Assembly (NCBI RefSeq): GCF_001308265.1
Contig: NZ_CP012023.1
Coordinates: 2,742,932 to 2,806,931 of the forward strand
Length of the DNA: 64,000 nucleotides
Direction of reading: 5' to 3'
From: Celeribacter marinus
GTDB lineage: Bacteria; Pseudomonadota; Alphaproteobacteria; Rhodobacterales; Rhodobacteraceae
Positions 47,094 through 57,700 of the stretch are shown piece by piece. The stretch's first letter is position 1. Each line of letters starts with the position of its first letter. The notes beneath the pieces are model-generated. The model saw only the letters and a program-made list of their open reading frames with translations, had not been told where the DNA came from and did no database searches. The translations under genes were made by a program, and so were the position numbers.

Positions 47094-48038
47094 ATGTATT
47101 TTAGTAAATTTGTAGGTATCGCCCTTGCTCTCGTTTTGGGTCCATTGAGTGCCCACGGTGAAACGGTGACGGGCGAATTGACCGCCGACAATCACTTCAT
47201 GATTAACCTAAGCTACGGCAGCGGCCAAACCAGCACGGTTGTGCAGGCACTAGGGGGCTGGACATCTGTCGAAGACATCAGTTTCGACATTGATACGGCG
47301 CGTCTGGGAACATGCTCTGTACAGATTTTGGCATGGGACAACCCGCAATCCATGGTCAATCGCGCGGGCGGCCTGATCGGATACCTAACAGGAAACGCAG
47401 GTACCGTTGCAACGGGAAGCTCGATCATAACCCTCCATGAGACAGGGCAATCGGCAAGCGGCTTTGCAACACTGGCGACCAGTGACTTTGAGACATGGAT
47501 CGCCGCATCAACAAACCCAGCGATCTCCGTCCTGCCTATTCTCGTGCCGCCAAACCCTTCGTCTCCGTGGGTGCCGCTCTCATTTTCAAACCCTCCGTCC
47601 AACTTGACGTGGATTTGGGATCGCCCCTTCCCACTGTTTGGCAACGATGAGATTCTCAGCTTTGTCATTCCGTGCGCCGCGCTCGTCACCGATACCCCCC
47701 CGACCCCGTTCGACGAAGATCACTTTTCTTGCTACAAGCCGATTAAACTCCAAGAGCCAAGTGAAAAGGTTGAATTGAAAATCGAGGATCAATTCGGCGA
47801 AGGCACCATTGTAATTGGCGACCCTGTGCTCCACTGCAACCCCTCTAGGAAACGCCACAACGGCGCCGAATTTGGTATTGAAAACAAAGAACGGCACCTT
47901 GTTTGCTACGAGATCATCAAACAATCTCCCGTCTATCCACCCGCCGTCGAGATCGAAAACCAAATTGGGACGAGCATCTACGCCTTCGATCAAGACCGCG
48001 AGATGTTTTGCGTTCCCTCATCCAAAGAGGAAATGTAG
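47094..48038 (+). CDS. Exported protein with C-terminal DUF7450-like domain
   Basis: A 314-residue secreted or envelope protein with a signal peptide (1-22, 'FVGIALALVLGPLSAHG'). Residues about 23-205 are beta-rich and not recognised. Residues about 210-314 hold two matching halves: 'DHFSCYKPIKL' with 'VELKIEDQFGEG' and 'DPVLHCNPSRKRHNG', then 'RHLVCYEIIK' with 'VEIENQIGTS' and 'MFCVPSSKEEM'. The paired Cys-rich arrangement is that of DUF7450, whose function is unknown. Cysteines may pair in the periplasm or outside the cell. It lies alone upstream of ettA. Confidence 0.75.
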   Translation: MYFSKFVGIALALVLGPLSAHGETVTGELTADNHFMINLSYGSGQTSTVVQALGGWTSVEDISFDIDTARLGTCSVQILAWDNPQSMVNRAGGLIGYLTGNAGTVATGSSIITLHETGQSASGFATLATSDFETWIAASTNPAISVLPILVPPNPSSPWVPLSFSNPPSNLTWIWDRPFPLFGNDEILSFVIPCAALVTDTPPTPFDEDHFSCYKPIKLQEPSEKVELKIEDQFGEGTIVIGDPVLHCNPSRKRHNGAEFGIENKERHLVCYEIIKQSPVYPPAVEIENQIGTSIYAFDQDREMFCVPSSKEEM

Positions 48039-48118
48039 CGCTCCCACCCTTTCCCTGACGCGCCCCACAGGTTAAACCACCCCCCAAACCCACATTTCCT
48101 CCAACGGAGCGCATTCTC

Positions 48119-49774
<1,656 letters not shown>

Positions 49775-49813
49775 GCGGGGGAATTTCCTTCAATCGCTGA
49801 GGGAACCACATGC

Positions 49814-49835
49814 AAAAGCGCCCTCGGGCGCTTTT
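49814..49835. terminator. Intrinsic terminator of ettA
   Basis: AAAAGCGCCC pairs with GGGCGCTTTT around a two-base loop. It follows the ettA stop by 39 bases and has A/T tails on both sides. Confidence 0.9.
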
Positions 49836-49910
49836 GTCATGAGTGCGAGGCAGCGGGGCTTGCAAAGCAAACCCGCGTTCGCACCCCGTGGAGCATGGGC
49901 GGGGCGGAGC

Positions 49911-49929
49911 AACCGAAGCGCTTGAAGTA
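49911..49929 (+). repeat. Direct repeat copy 2 (ettA 3'-end remnant at the left edge of an AT-rich islet)
   Basis: Identical to 49737-49755. Similarity continues weakly beyond it (tacaagaaatt against tataaaagatt), and the frame would encode 'PKRLKYKRF' against ettA 'PKRLKYKKF'. It therefore looks like a diverged remnant of an ettA end, placed at the boundary where base composition drops. Confidence 0.8.
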
Positions 49930-50005
49930 TAAAAGATTTTTTGTCACAATTGAAAATGCATCAATCAATAACAGAGTGGTGCAGTGTTTTTTAAATGGTG
50001 GGTCG

Positions 50006-50550
50006 ATGACAATTGAAGATCTCGTAAAAACAATTATTAATAGTAAAGTAAATAGCTTCGTCTATCACTTTACAGATAAATCAAACATTTCTAGCATTAA
50101 AATGGCAGGCGGATTGCTATCTAAGCAAGGGCAAGTCGAAAGTAGGGGACGGTTTTCGGCTACAAAACCCGGGGGAAATCCGCAAAGCAGAAACTTAGAC
50201 GAATTATGTGGCATCTATGATGACGTAAGTTTGTGCCTCACTCGCAGCCACCCGATGGCTTGGAAAAAAGAATGGAAGGCTCGCAACCTAATCAAGTCTA
50301 TATCGCCATTGACCCTCGGGTCCTATTCCTACCGAATGTTCGGATTGCACTCGGAGTAGCAAACAGCCCGCGAATTTCAAAAACTAGCCTCGCGGACGGC
50401 TTGGCGGGAGCTGATTTGGAATTGGTTTATTCATTTGTAGAAAATGCGCCCGACTTCAAAACAAGAATGACCGCGTGCGAAAAGATCGAAATTCTTGTAC
50501 CTAAAATTGTTCCGTTACAGTTTTTGAAAACAACGCTTCCACCGAAGTGA
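50006..50550 (+). pseudogene. DarT1-like DNA ADP-ribosyltransferase toxin, interrupted by a one-base frameshift
   Basis: The first frame (50006-50359) begins 'MTIEDLVKTIINSK' and contains 'SFVYHFTDKSNISSIKMAGG', the NAD-binding start of DUF4433/DarT proteins, and 'SLCLTRSHPMAW'. The natural continuation is in the -1 frame: 'QVYIAIDPRVLFLPNVRIA' and the C-terminal 'CEKIEILVPKIVPLQFL' with the expected catalytic Glu, ending at 50550. The frames meet at a six-A run (50264-50269). One more A would give a continuous 181-residue protein. As written, the first product lacks the catalytic Glu. DarT enzymes ADP-ribosylate single-stranded DNA bases using NAD. The gene is AT-rich compared with its neighbours and directly precedes a NADAR antitoxin gene. 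A sequencing error or ribosomal slippage is possible. Confidence 0.72.
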
Positions 50551-50557
50551 GTTAGCA

Positions 50558-51232
50558 ATGGCAATCCGACCAATCTTCATCCCCAAAAGCGGCACTGGCC
50601 CACTCGTGGAAACCGTCGAGGTCGACATCCATTGGCACGGAGGCTTTGCCGCACTTCAAAAACAGAAAAACATTCTTGCACTACATCAAAAAGCAAAGGA
50701 AATGGGTATTTCGCCGGTCCTTGAGATTTCAACAAAGTCTATGCAGGAAGTCGGTAAACGCCTCTCCGCATTCAATCTCAAAATTGAGGTGCATGGCGTC
50801 ATGAAATCACTCGAGAGCGTATATCAGAGCTGTAAAGTTTTTGCCCGATCTGGTCAGCACGGATTGTTGATGGACTTGGACCCATTCCAAGCAAAAAAAG
50901 CGGTTCGTGAGTTGGGTCAAGGCGAAATAATCGGCTTCAATTTCGAAGGACGTGATTACGCGTCCGAACCTAAGAATGCATTTTATGATTGGCTCTACAT
51001 TCGCGCCATTTCCCCACACGAAGAGTGGATCAAACGCAATCTCAACTTCGCGGCCTACTCGGATATTGAATTTACGCCCCATAAAAGCCTTAACTGTCAG
51101 GCGCGTGCAGTCGCGGAATTCCACGCGCTATCGATGCGAGATAGCGTCACCGACATCGTGCACAATTTCGAAAGATTTGCAGAGCTTTTGCGGTACTCAC
51201 AACGACACGACGACTACATCCCCCGCGACTGA
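50558..51232 (+). CDS. DarT1-associated NADAR-family antitoxin
   Basis: A 224-residue protein. 'MAIRPIFIPKSGTGPLVETVEVDI', 'LEISTKSMQEVGKRLSAFNL', 'EPKNAFYDWLYIRAI' and 'YSDIEFTPHKSLNCQARAVAEF' are recognisable marks of the NADAR proteins paired with DarT1. These remove ADP-ribose from modified guanine in DNA and so neutralise the toxin (established for the family). The start is eight bases past the toxin stop, so the genes form one operon. The antitoxin frame is intact while the toxin is broken, a common end state of such modules. Confidence 0.75.
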   Translation: MAIRPIFIPKSGTGPLVETVEVDIHWHGGFAALQKQKNILALHQKAKEMGISPVLEISTKSMQEVGKRLSAFNLKIEVHGVMKSLESVYQSCKVFARSGQHGLLMDLDPFQAKKAVRELGQGEIIGFNFEGRDYASEPKNAFYDWLYIRAISPHEEWIKRNLNFAAYSDIEFTPHKSLNCQARAVAEFHALSMRDSVTDIVHNFERFAELLRYSQRHDDYIPRD

Positions 51233-51261
51233 CGCGAATGCAGATATCCGAACATCCCCAA

Positions 51262-51678
51262 TCACTTCGCCAATCGCCACGCCTCCATTGCGTCATCGTC
51301 CGTTCCGCCGCGCGCCAAGGCCGCATTATACGCCGCGTATTTGCGGGCGGTGAGGTTGACCCCAAAGATTTGCATTTGCGCGTAGGTGCCCAAAATATGG
51401 TTGATGCGGGCTTGGTATCCCTCTCCTTGTGCGCGGAAAAATTTTGCGATGCTCTCATCAAGGCGCAGTGTTATTTTCACCTTGGCCTCCACAAGGTCGA
51501 TATCTTGTTCAAGGGTGCTCCATGCCTGTGGCACGATCTGGGCCACGTCCCAATCCAGCGGGTCCATCTCGCCCAGACGTGCGGCGTGTTTTTGCAATCG
51601 CTCAAGAGCGATGCGTTTGGTTTTTGTCAGTTTCGGGTCGAAACGACTAAGCGGGGGGGTGTATCCAAATCGAGCCAT
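51262..51678 (-). CDS. BrnA-like antitoxin-domain protein (no toxin partner seen)
   Basis: A 138-residue protein. Its second half 'VKITLRLDESIAKFFRAQGEGYQARINHILGTYAQMQIFG' is the ribbon-helix-helix-like pattern of BrnA/DUF4415 antitoxins ('KvTLRLDxdVlexFRaxGxGYQtRINxiLr'). The first half ('RFDPKLTKTKRIALERLQKHAARLGEMD') is conserved-looking but unrecognised. No BrnT toxin gene flanks it, and the DarT1/NADAR genes beside it run on the other strand. It may be a stand-alone regulator. ATG 51678 is chosen because the ATG seven codons upstream lacks a ribosome site; the site here is also weak. Confidence 0.72.
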   Translation of the reverse strand: MARFGYTPPLSRFDPKLTKTKRIALERLQKHAARLGEMDPLDWDVAQIVPQAWSTLEQDIDLVEAKVKITLRLDESIAKFFRAQGEGYQARINHILGTYAQMQIFGVNLTARKYAAYNAALARGGTDDDAMEAWRLAK

Positions 51679-51973
51679 GCACCCATCATGGCGCAGCAAT
51701 GTTAAAACGTGCTAACTGGGGCGTGCGCAGGGTCCGACGAAAGGCCGACGAGACGCAGACGGGACGCCGACCCGTATTTGAGCAAAAAATCGCCCCAACA
51801 CGCATGCCGCGCGATTTCACTATGCAAACGTCGAGAATCCTGTCATATGGACGTTGCTACGTTATCTCTATCGACCCTTCTGTTCTCCTTCAAAGGCTAC
51901 AGTCATCGATCGACCACTGACTAAGCCAAGCCGCTACAATCACGTGAGCGGCACACAATCTAGGAGACACACG

Positions 51974-52180
51974 ATGGCTAATGGCACCGTGAAATGGTTC
52001 AACTCTACTAAAGGTTTCGGCTTCATCGAGCCAGAAGGCGGCAACAAAGACGTGTTCGTTCACATCTCTGCTGTTGAGCGCTCTGGCCTCACAGGTCTTG
52101 CTGATGGCGCGAAAGTTACTTTCGACATCGAAGCTGGCCGTGACGGTCGCGAATCCGCAGTGAACCTCTCACTCGCATAA
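51974..52180 (+). CDS. Cold-shock protein
   Basis: A 68-residue CspA-type RNA chaperone. RNP1 'KGFGFI' (near 15) and RNP2 'VFVHI' (near 28) are intact. ATG 51974 follows AGGAGA; the open frame extends upstream to 51854 but that part is leader. The 295-base region ahead (51679-51973) holds no gene and includes a leader that could carry cold-shock control, though I see no specific motif. Confidence 0.95.
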   Translation: MANGTVKWFNSTKGFGFIEPEGGNKDVFVHISAVERSGLTGLADGAKVTFDIEAGRDGRESAVNLSLA

Positions 52181-52221
52181 GCGTTTAGAGCGTCAAAGCT
52201 CAACGTTTTCAAAGAATTAGA

Positions 52222-52255
52222 AACGCCCGCGGGATTTGGTCTCGCGGGCGTTTTT
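52222..52255 (+). terminator. Intrinsic terminator of the cold-shock gene
   Basis: AACGCCCGCG pairs with CGCGGGCGTT around an 11-base loop, followed by a T-run ending at 52255. Confidence 0.92.
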
Positions 52256-52314
52256 CTATGTGCGGACGGGATGGTTTTGGGGATGCGGCGCGCCCGCAGG
52301 CACGCCAGACCCTA

Positions 52315-52824
52315 CTATTTCTTCTTGACGAATTCAGTGAGGATCACGATCCGCTGGCCCTCAACGCGCCCCTCGATGTGGCCCGCATTGTCAGACACCA
52401 ACGAGATGCCGCGAACGGCCGTGCCACGTTTCGCCGTAAACCCGCCGCCCTTGACGGGCAGGTCTTTGACCAACACAACCGTGTCGCCCGACGACAACAC
52501 CGCGCCGTTGCTATCGCGGTGGATGATGTCCGGCCCCGCCGCCTTGGCCCACTCTTCGACCTCTGGTTCAAGGTACAACATATCAAGCGCATCAGACGCC
52601 CAACCCTCATCGCTGTGCCGCGTCAACAACCGCCAAGACACCACCTTAACCGCATCCCTTTCGGACCACATGGACGTGGCCAACACCTGCCAATGGCCAT
52701 CAGGCACCGCCTCGCCTTTTAGGCCGCCAGCACAAGTCTCGCACAGCTCAACGGTATCGGTTTTTGGGACCACAGCGACACTGGACACATCGCCTGTTGC
52801 TCCACAAATTTCACATTCGGACAT
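52315..52824 (-). CDS. PhnA-like zinc-ribbon protein
   Basis: A 169-residue protein. The N-terminal 'MSECEICGATGDV' and 'VELCETCAGG' give a four-cysteine zinc ribbon. The C-terminal 'RDSNGAVLSSGDTVVLVKDLPVKGGGFTAKRGT' through 'RIVILTEFVKKK' is the PhnA domain. Despite the name, members are not shown to act on phosphonates. ATG 52824 is preferred over the adjacent ATG at 52827 because GGGAG is then seven bases upstream. It is divergent from tamA. Confidence 0.85.
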   Translation of the reverse strand: MSECEICGATGDVSSVAVVPKTDTVELCETCAGGLKGEAVPDGHWQVLATSMWSERDAVKVVSWRLLTRHSDEGWASDALDMLYLEPEVEEWAKAAGPDIIHRDSNGAVLSSGDTVVLVKDLPVKGGGFTAKRGTAVRGISLVSDNAGHIEGRVEGQRIVILTEFVKKK

Positions 52825-52988
52825 CATACTCTCCCACTGTTTGCGCGGACCGTAAGACTCGCGACATACGCGGGCAAGCGACAAACCGCCATTCCCGATC
52901 AAATCACGCTCTACCGCACTGGAATCCCATATCAAAACTCATCATAATTGAAACGCACCCACCTCTTGGGCGCAGAAGTGGGAAAACC

Positions 52989-54761
52989 TTGAATATCGTA
53001 AAATCCATTTTGTTATCTTGTGTTTGCCTCACATGCGCACATGCGGCCAATGCGTTTGATTTGCGCATTGATGCCGATGACACGCTCGCCTCCACTGTGC
53101 GCAGCGCGTCAGCCATCGCAACCGCAAGCGCAGAGTCTGTCACCGCCACGGATGAAATCATTGCGGCTGTCCAAGCGGACTATCGCAATATCCTCGGCGC
53201 ATTGTACCGCGCGGGGTATTACGGCCCCACCATTTCGATACAGGTCGACGGGCGCGAAGGGGCGTCACTTTCATTGATTTCACTACCGCCAAAGGTCGAA
53301 ACCGTTGTGGTTTCTGTCACGTCAGGGCCGCGTTTTTCATTCGGAGATGCGCAGGTCACTCCCCTTGCTGCGGGCACGCTCCTCCCCCCCGCGTTTTCGC
53401 GCGGCTCACCCGCCCTCGCCCCTTTGGTCGGCGCGGCAAAGGACGCGGCCATAGACGCATGGCGTGAGGCGTCCCATGCCAAGGCCGCTCTCAAAAGTCA
53501 GTCGATTGTCGCAAACCATCCGAAGAGCGAACTGGATGTTGCGCTGAGCGTTGACCCCGGTCCCGCCGCCACATTCGGCACACTTGAGGTTGAGGGCGAT
53601 AGCGCCGTTCCCGCACGGCGTATCCGCAAAATCGCAGGCCTTCCCGAAGGTACGGCATTCACACCTGAGTATGTCGATCTGGCCGCCCGCCGCCTCCAAC
53701 GCACAGGCACCTTTCGCTCTGTCACATTGCGAGAGGCTGATGAGCTAAACGCCGATAACAGCCTCGACATCACAGCCACAGTTGTTGACGAAAAGGATAA
53801 CCGCATCGGCTACGGAGCGGAGATTTCATCCCTTGAGGGAGCAACACTGTCGAGCTACTGGATCGATCGTAACCTCACCCATGACGCGGACCGCCTACGC
53901 ATTGACGCCGAGATCGCGGGTTTGGGGGGAAGCACGGGCATCGATTACAGCTTAGGCGCATCCTATCGTCGTCCCGCAACGTTCAACCCGAAATACACCG
54001 CACTCTTGAATGCCTCTGTCGCACGTTTGGACGAGCCTGATTATCGCTCGGACACAGGCGAATTTACGTTTGGCGTCGACGTTGAAGCATCGCGAAGCTC
54101 GGAGGTGTCGGCCTCACTCGGATATCGGTATTCCGATGTGACGGACGCCTTGGGATCGCGGAAATTCAATCACATCATTGTGCCACTCAATGGCGCGCGC
54201 GACACACGCGACAATCGTCTCGACCCCAAAGGCGGGACGTATTTAAACGCTGAAATCATGCCGTTCTTTGGTGTCAACGGCTCCGCGTCAGGCACCCATA
54301 TCGTCGCGGATGGGCGCACCTATTTCACCTTTGGCGAGACGGACGGTGTCACCTTAGCAGCACGCGCTCAAATCGGGTCGGTCATCGGGGCGCAGTTGGC
54401 GCAAACCCCGCCAGACTTGTTGTTCTTTTCGGGCGGCGGCGGCACCGTTCGCGGGCAACCCTATCACGCACTTGGCGTACCTGTCGGTACAGACACCACA
54501 GGCGGGACAAGTTTCCTCGGCCTCTCTGGCGAGCTGCGCGCGAAGATCACGAACAAAATAGGCTTGGTCGGGTTTTACGACCTTGGCGCAATTGGCGCGG
54601 ATGCTCTACCTGCATCAAACGCTGACTGGCATGCAGGGGCCGGATTGGGGTTTCGATATAACACCGGATTTGGTCCAATTCGCGTCGATGTCGCCGCCCC
54701 TGTTTCTGGCGATACGGGCGAAGGCATTCAACTTTACGTTGGGATCGGCCAAGCGTTTTGA
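52989..54761 (+). CDS. tamA: Autotransporter assembly factor TamA (outer-membrane barrel)
   Basis: A 590-residue Omp85-family protein. The start is called as TTG 52989 with GGGAA ahead, giving a signal peptide 'NIVKSILLSCVCLTCAHAANA'. POTRA-like repeats follow to about residue 270 (for example 'FGTLEVEGDSAVPARRIRKIAGLPEGTAF'). The C-terminal barrel carries 'GGTVRGQPYHALGVP' near 485, a typical Omp85 loop, and ends in 'GEGIQLYVGIGQAF' with a terminal phenylalanine. It overlaps tamB by four bases (TTGA). Confidence 0.88.
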   Translation: MNIVKSILLSCVCLTCAHAANAFDLRIDADDTLASTVRSASAIATASAESVTATDEIIAAVQADYRNILGALYRAGYYGPTISIQVDGREGASLSLISLPPKVETVVVSVTSGPRFSFGDAQVTPLAAGTLLPPAFSRGSPALAPLVGAAKDAAIDAWREASHAKAALKSQSIVANHPKSELDVALSVDPGPAATFGTLEVEGDSAVPARRIRKIAGLPEGTAFTPEYVDLAARRLQRTGTFRSVTLREADELNADNSLDITATVVDEKDNRIGYGAEISSLEGATLSSYWIDRNLTHDADRLRIDAEIAGLGGSTGIDYSLGASYRRPATFNPKYTALLNASVARLDEPDYRSDTGEFTFGVDVEASRSSEVSASLGYRYSDVTDALGSRKFNHIIVPLNGARDTRDNRLDPKGGTYLNAEIMPFFGVNGSASGTHIVADGRTYFTFGETDGVTLAARAQIGSVIGAQLAQTPPDLLFFSGGGGTVRGQPYHALGVPVGTDTTGGTSFLGLSGELRAKITNKIGLVGFYDLGAIGADALPASNADWHAGAGLGFRYNTGFGPIRVDVAAPVSGDTGEGIQLYVGIGQAF

Positions 54762-57700
54762 CCCGTTTCATCCTCATATGCGCCTGCGCCGCCCTTCCGC
54801 TTACGGCCATAGCCCAAGACGACGATGCCGTAATGCGGGACCGTTCACTGATCCAAGGTTTTTTGGAAGACAACCTATCAGGTGCGGGTCGCGACATTCG
54901 CATTGAGGGGTTTCGTGGTGCATTGTCATCGCAAGCAAAACTTGATGAATTGACGATCGCAGACGACGATGGAATTTGGTTCACGCTGCGCGATGCCGTG
55001 CTGGATTGGGACCGTGCGGCGTTGCTGCGCGGGCGCGTCGATATCAACCGGATATCCGCCGGCGAAATCATCATTGCCCGCTTGCCAAGCACAGATCCAA
55101 AAGCACCCTCTCCCGAGGCTACGCCCTTTTCGTTGCCCGAGTTGCCCGTCTCAATCTCGATTGATGCAATAGAGGCCGAACGCGTGTCATTGGGAGCACC
55201 TGTGTTGCGCATTGGCACGCACGTTGATCTATCCGTCTCGGGGACGATGCAATTGGCCGATGGCTCAGGGATGGCCACCTTGGACATCGCGCGCCTGAAC
55301 GGACCAGCGGGCGCATTCAATGTCGATGTGTCCTATACAAACGCGACCGAACAGCTTGATCTCAATCTGGCCCTCACCGAAGGCAAAGGCGGGCTCATCG
55401 CCACCCTGTCCAATTTACCCGGCGCACCCGACATCGCATTGACCGCCGTAGGCTCCGGCCCCCTCGACGCATTTGTCACGGACATCACACTGGCCACACA
55501 GGGCCAAGAGCGCCTCAACGGGTCCATCGCCCTCAAGGCCGAACCATCCCAAGACGAGGGGGCACCGTCAGCACGCCGGTTTGTGGCCGATTTATCGGGT
55601 GATCTCACCCCCCTTTTCGCGTCTGACTATTCCGAGTTTTTTGGGTCATCAAGCCGCCTAGAGGCGCGCGGGATTTCATATCCGGACGGGCAATTTGATC
55701 TCGAACAGTTTGGATTGTCGACACAAGCACTCTCCCTTTCTGGCGCACTCAACGTGGCCTCTGACGGGCTACCCTCCGCCTTTGCGCTGTCTGGCACCTT
55801 GGCCACGCCTACGGGACGCGCCACGCTTTTACCCCTCACGGGCACACGCACCTTTGTGGACAAGGCCCAAATCGTCGCAAGCTATGATTCCCGCGCCGGC
55901 GATGCATGGTCAGCACGTGCCACTCTTGACGGGTTTGCACGCGATCAACTCAGAATTTCTCGCGTCGAGGTTGACGGCAATGGGACGATCGAACGCACAC
56001 CACAAGCCGATGTATCGACCTTTTTGCGCGCCATTGCCGCAGACGTCGCGGTTGCCGTCACAGGATTTCAGACCGACAACGGCGCGCTCCAAGAGGCTAT
56101 TGGTGATAGCCTAAGCGGGGCGGCAACACTTGCGTGGCAAGAGGGCGATCCGCTCATAATTGATCGCCTCGACATCACCACTGGCGCGACCGAATTTTAC
56201 GCCTCGGGCAGTGTGGGCGGATTTGAAAGCGGGTTTGAATACAACGGCGGTCTTGTCCTAGACACCCCACGACTGGCACGGTTCGCGGCACTGTCGGGCC
56301 TTGCGTTGAGCGGTGCCACCGAAGTGTCCGCATCGGGTCGTATTGTTCCTCTGGCAGGGGCGTTTGACGTCTTTGTCGAAGGGACAGGATATGATCTCGC
56401 CGTTGGCGTGCCCCAAGCTGATGCTCTTTTGGGCGGCACCAGCCGGTTTGAATTGACGGCCAAACGCGACGAAACAGGCCTTACGTTAGAGGGTGCTGAA
56501 CTCGATACACCCGCCGTAAGTGCACGCGCCTCTGGCACCGTTGCCGCGCAAGCGGGCGACATTACCGCGCGCATCTCTTTGGATGATGTGGCGCGCCTGA
56601 ACACCGGACTGTCTGGGCCGTTGACCATAGATGCGACGATGACACACGGTGGTGCGACAACGCCGTGGACCACTCGCGCTGATCTGGTCGGACCTGGAGG
56701 CGCGACAGCGCGTGTTGCAGGCAGCATTGTCCAAGATTTCAAAACGGCCAACCTGTCCATTACTGGGCGCGCGCCGCTTGGACTTGCAAACACATTCACC
56801 ACCGCCGCATTGGTACAGGGCACTGCGGCCTTTGATCTGGCGCTCTCGGGACCATTGACCCTGAATGCCCTCTCTGGACAGATCAGTATTACGGACGGCA
56901 CGCGGATTGTTTTGCCAGACGCAGGAGTGATCTTAACCCTCTCGCCCTCACGCATTGATTTGGCGCGCAGCCAAGCAACGCTCAATGTTCTGGCCTCTCC
57001 CGAGCAGGGCGGGAGCCTTAGCGTCACTGGAACCGTTGGACTAACAAGGGGCCTGCCCGCAAACCTATCCACGACATTGACGAATTTTGCTCTCGAGGAT
57101 CCCAACCTCTACTCAACCTCCCTGAACGGGACATTGACGTTGCGCGGTCCGCTCGTCGCTACGCCCACACTCGCAGGGACACTCACATTGGGGGAAACCG
57201 AGATACAGGTGGCCCCCTCCGCGTTGGGCGCAGGCGGGGAGATTCCCGAAATTGTACACATCAAGGCGGCTGCGTCAGTACAGGCAACCCGCGTCCGTGC
57301 GGGCGTGGTCAACACGGGCGAACAAGGTGGCAAGGCTTCAACCGTGGGCCTAAACCTAACCGTGCGCGCCCCAAATCAGGTCTATATTCGCGGGCGCGGC
57401 CTTGATGCCGAATTGGGCGGTCAATTGTCGTTGCGCGGCACAACCGCAGATATCATCCCCGTAGGCCAGTTCACACTGGTGCGCGGACGCCTATCCATCC
57501 TTGGAAAACGCATTGATCTTGATGAGGGTGAGCTGGCGGTCAGTGGGGATATAGATCCAACATTCCGCTTGGTCGGCGCGACCTCAACGGATGATCTCAC
57601 CATACAAATCATCACCCAAGGCCGTATTTCCGCGCCTGAGCTGACCCTCACATCCTCGCCCGAGTTACCGGACGAAGAGATTTTGTCACAGCTGTTGTTT

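Noticed and set aside
49841-49890. tRNA-like look of the segment between the two ettA repeats
   Set aside because: A GC stem and GTTCG are present, but no acceptor stem, D arm or proper seven-base anticodon loop can be formed.
50233-50550. An independent 105-residue gene inside the DarT1 locus
   Set aside because: Its first 11 residues are only the out-of-frame reading of the toxin; after the A-run it continues the DarT fold, so it is the toxin C-terminus rather than a separate gene.
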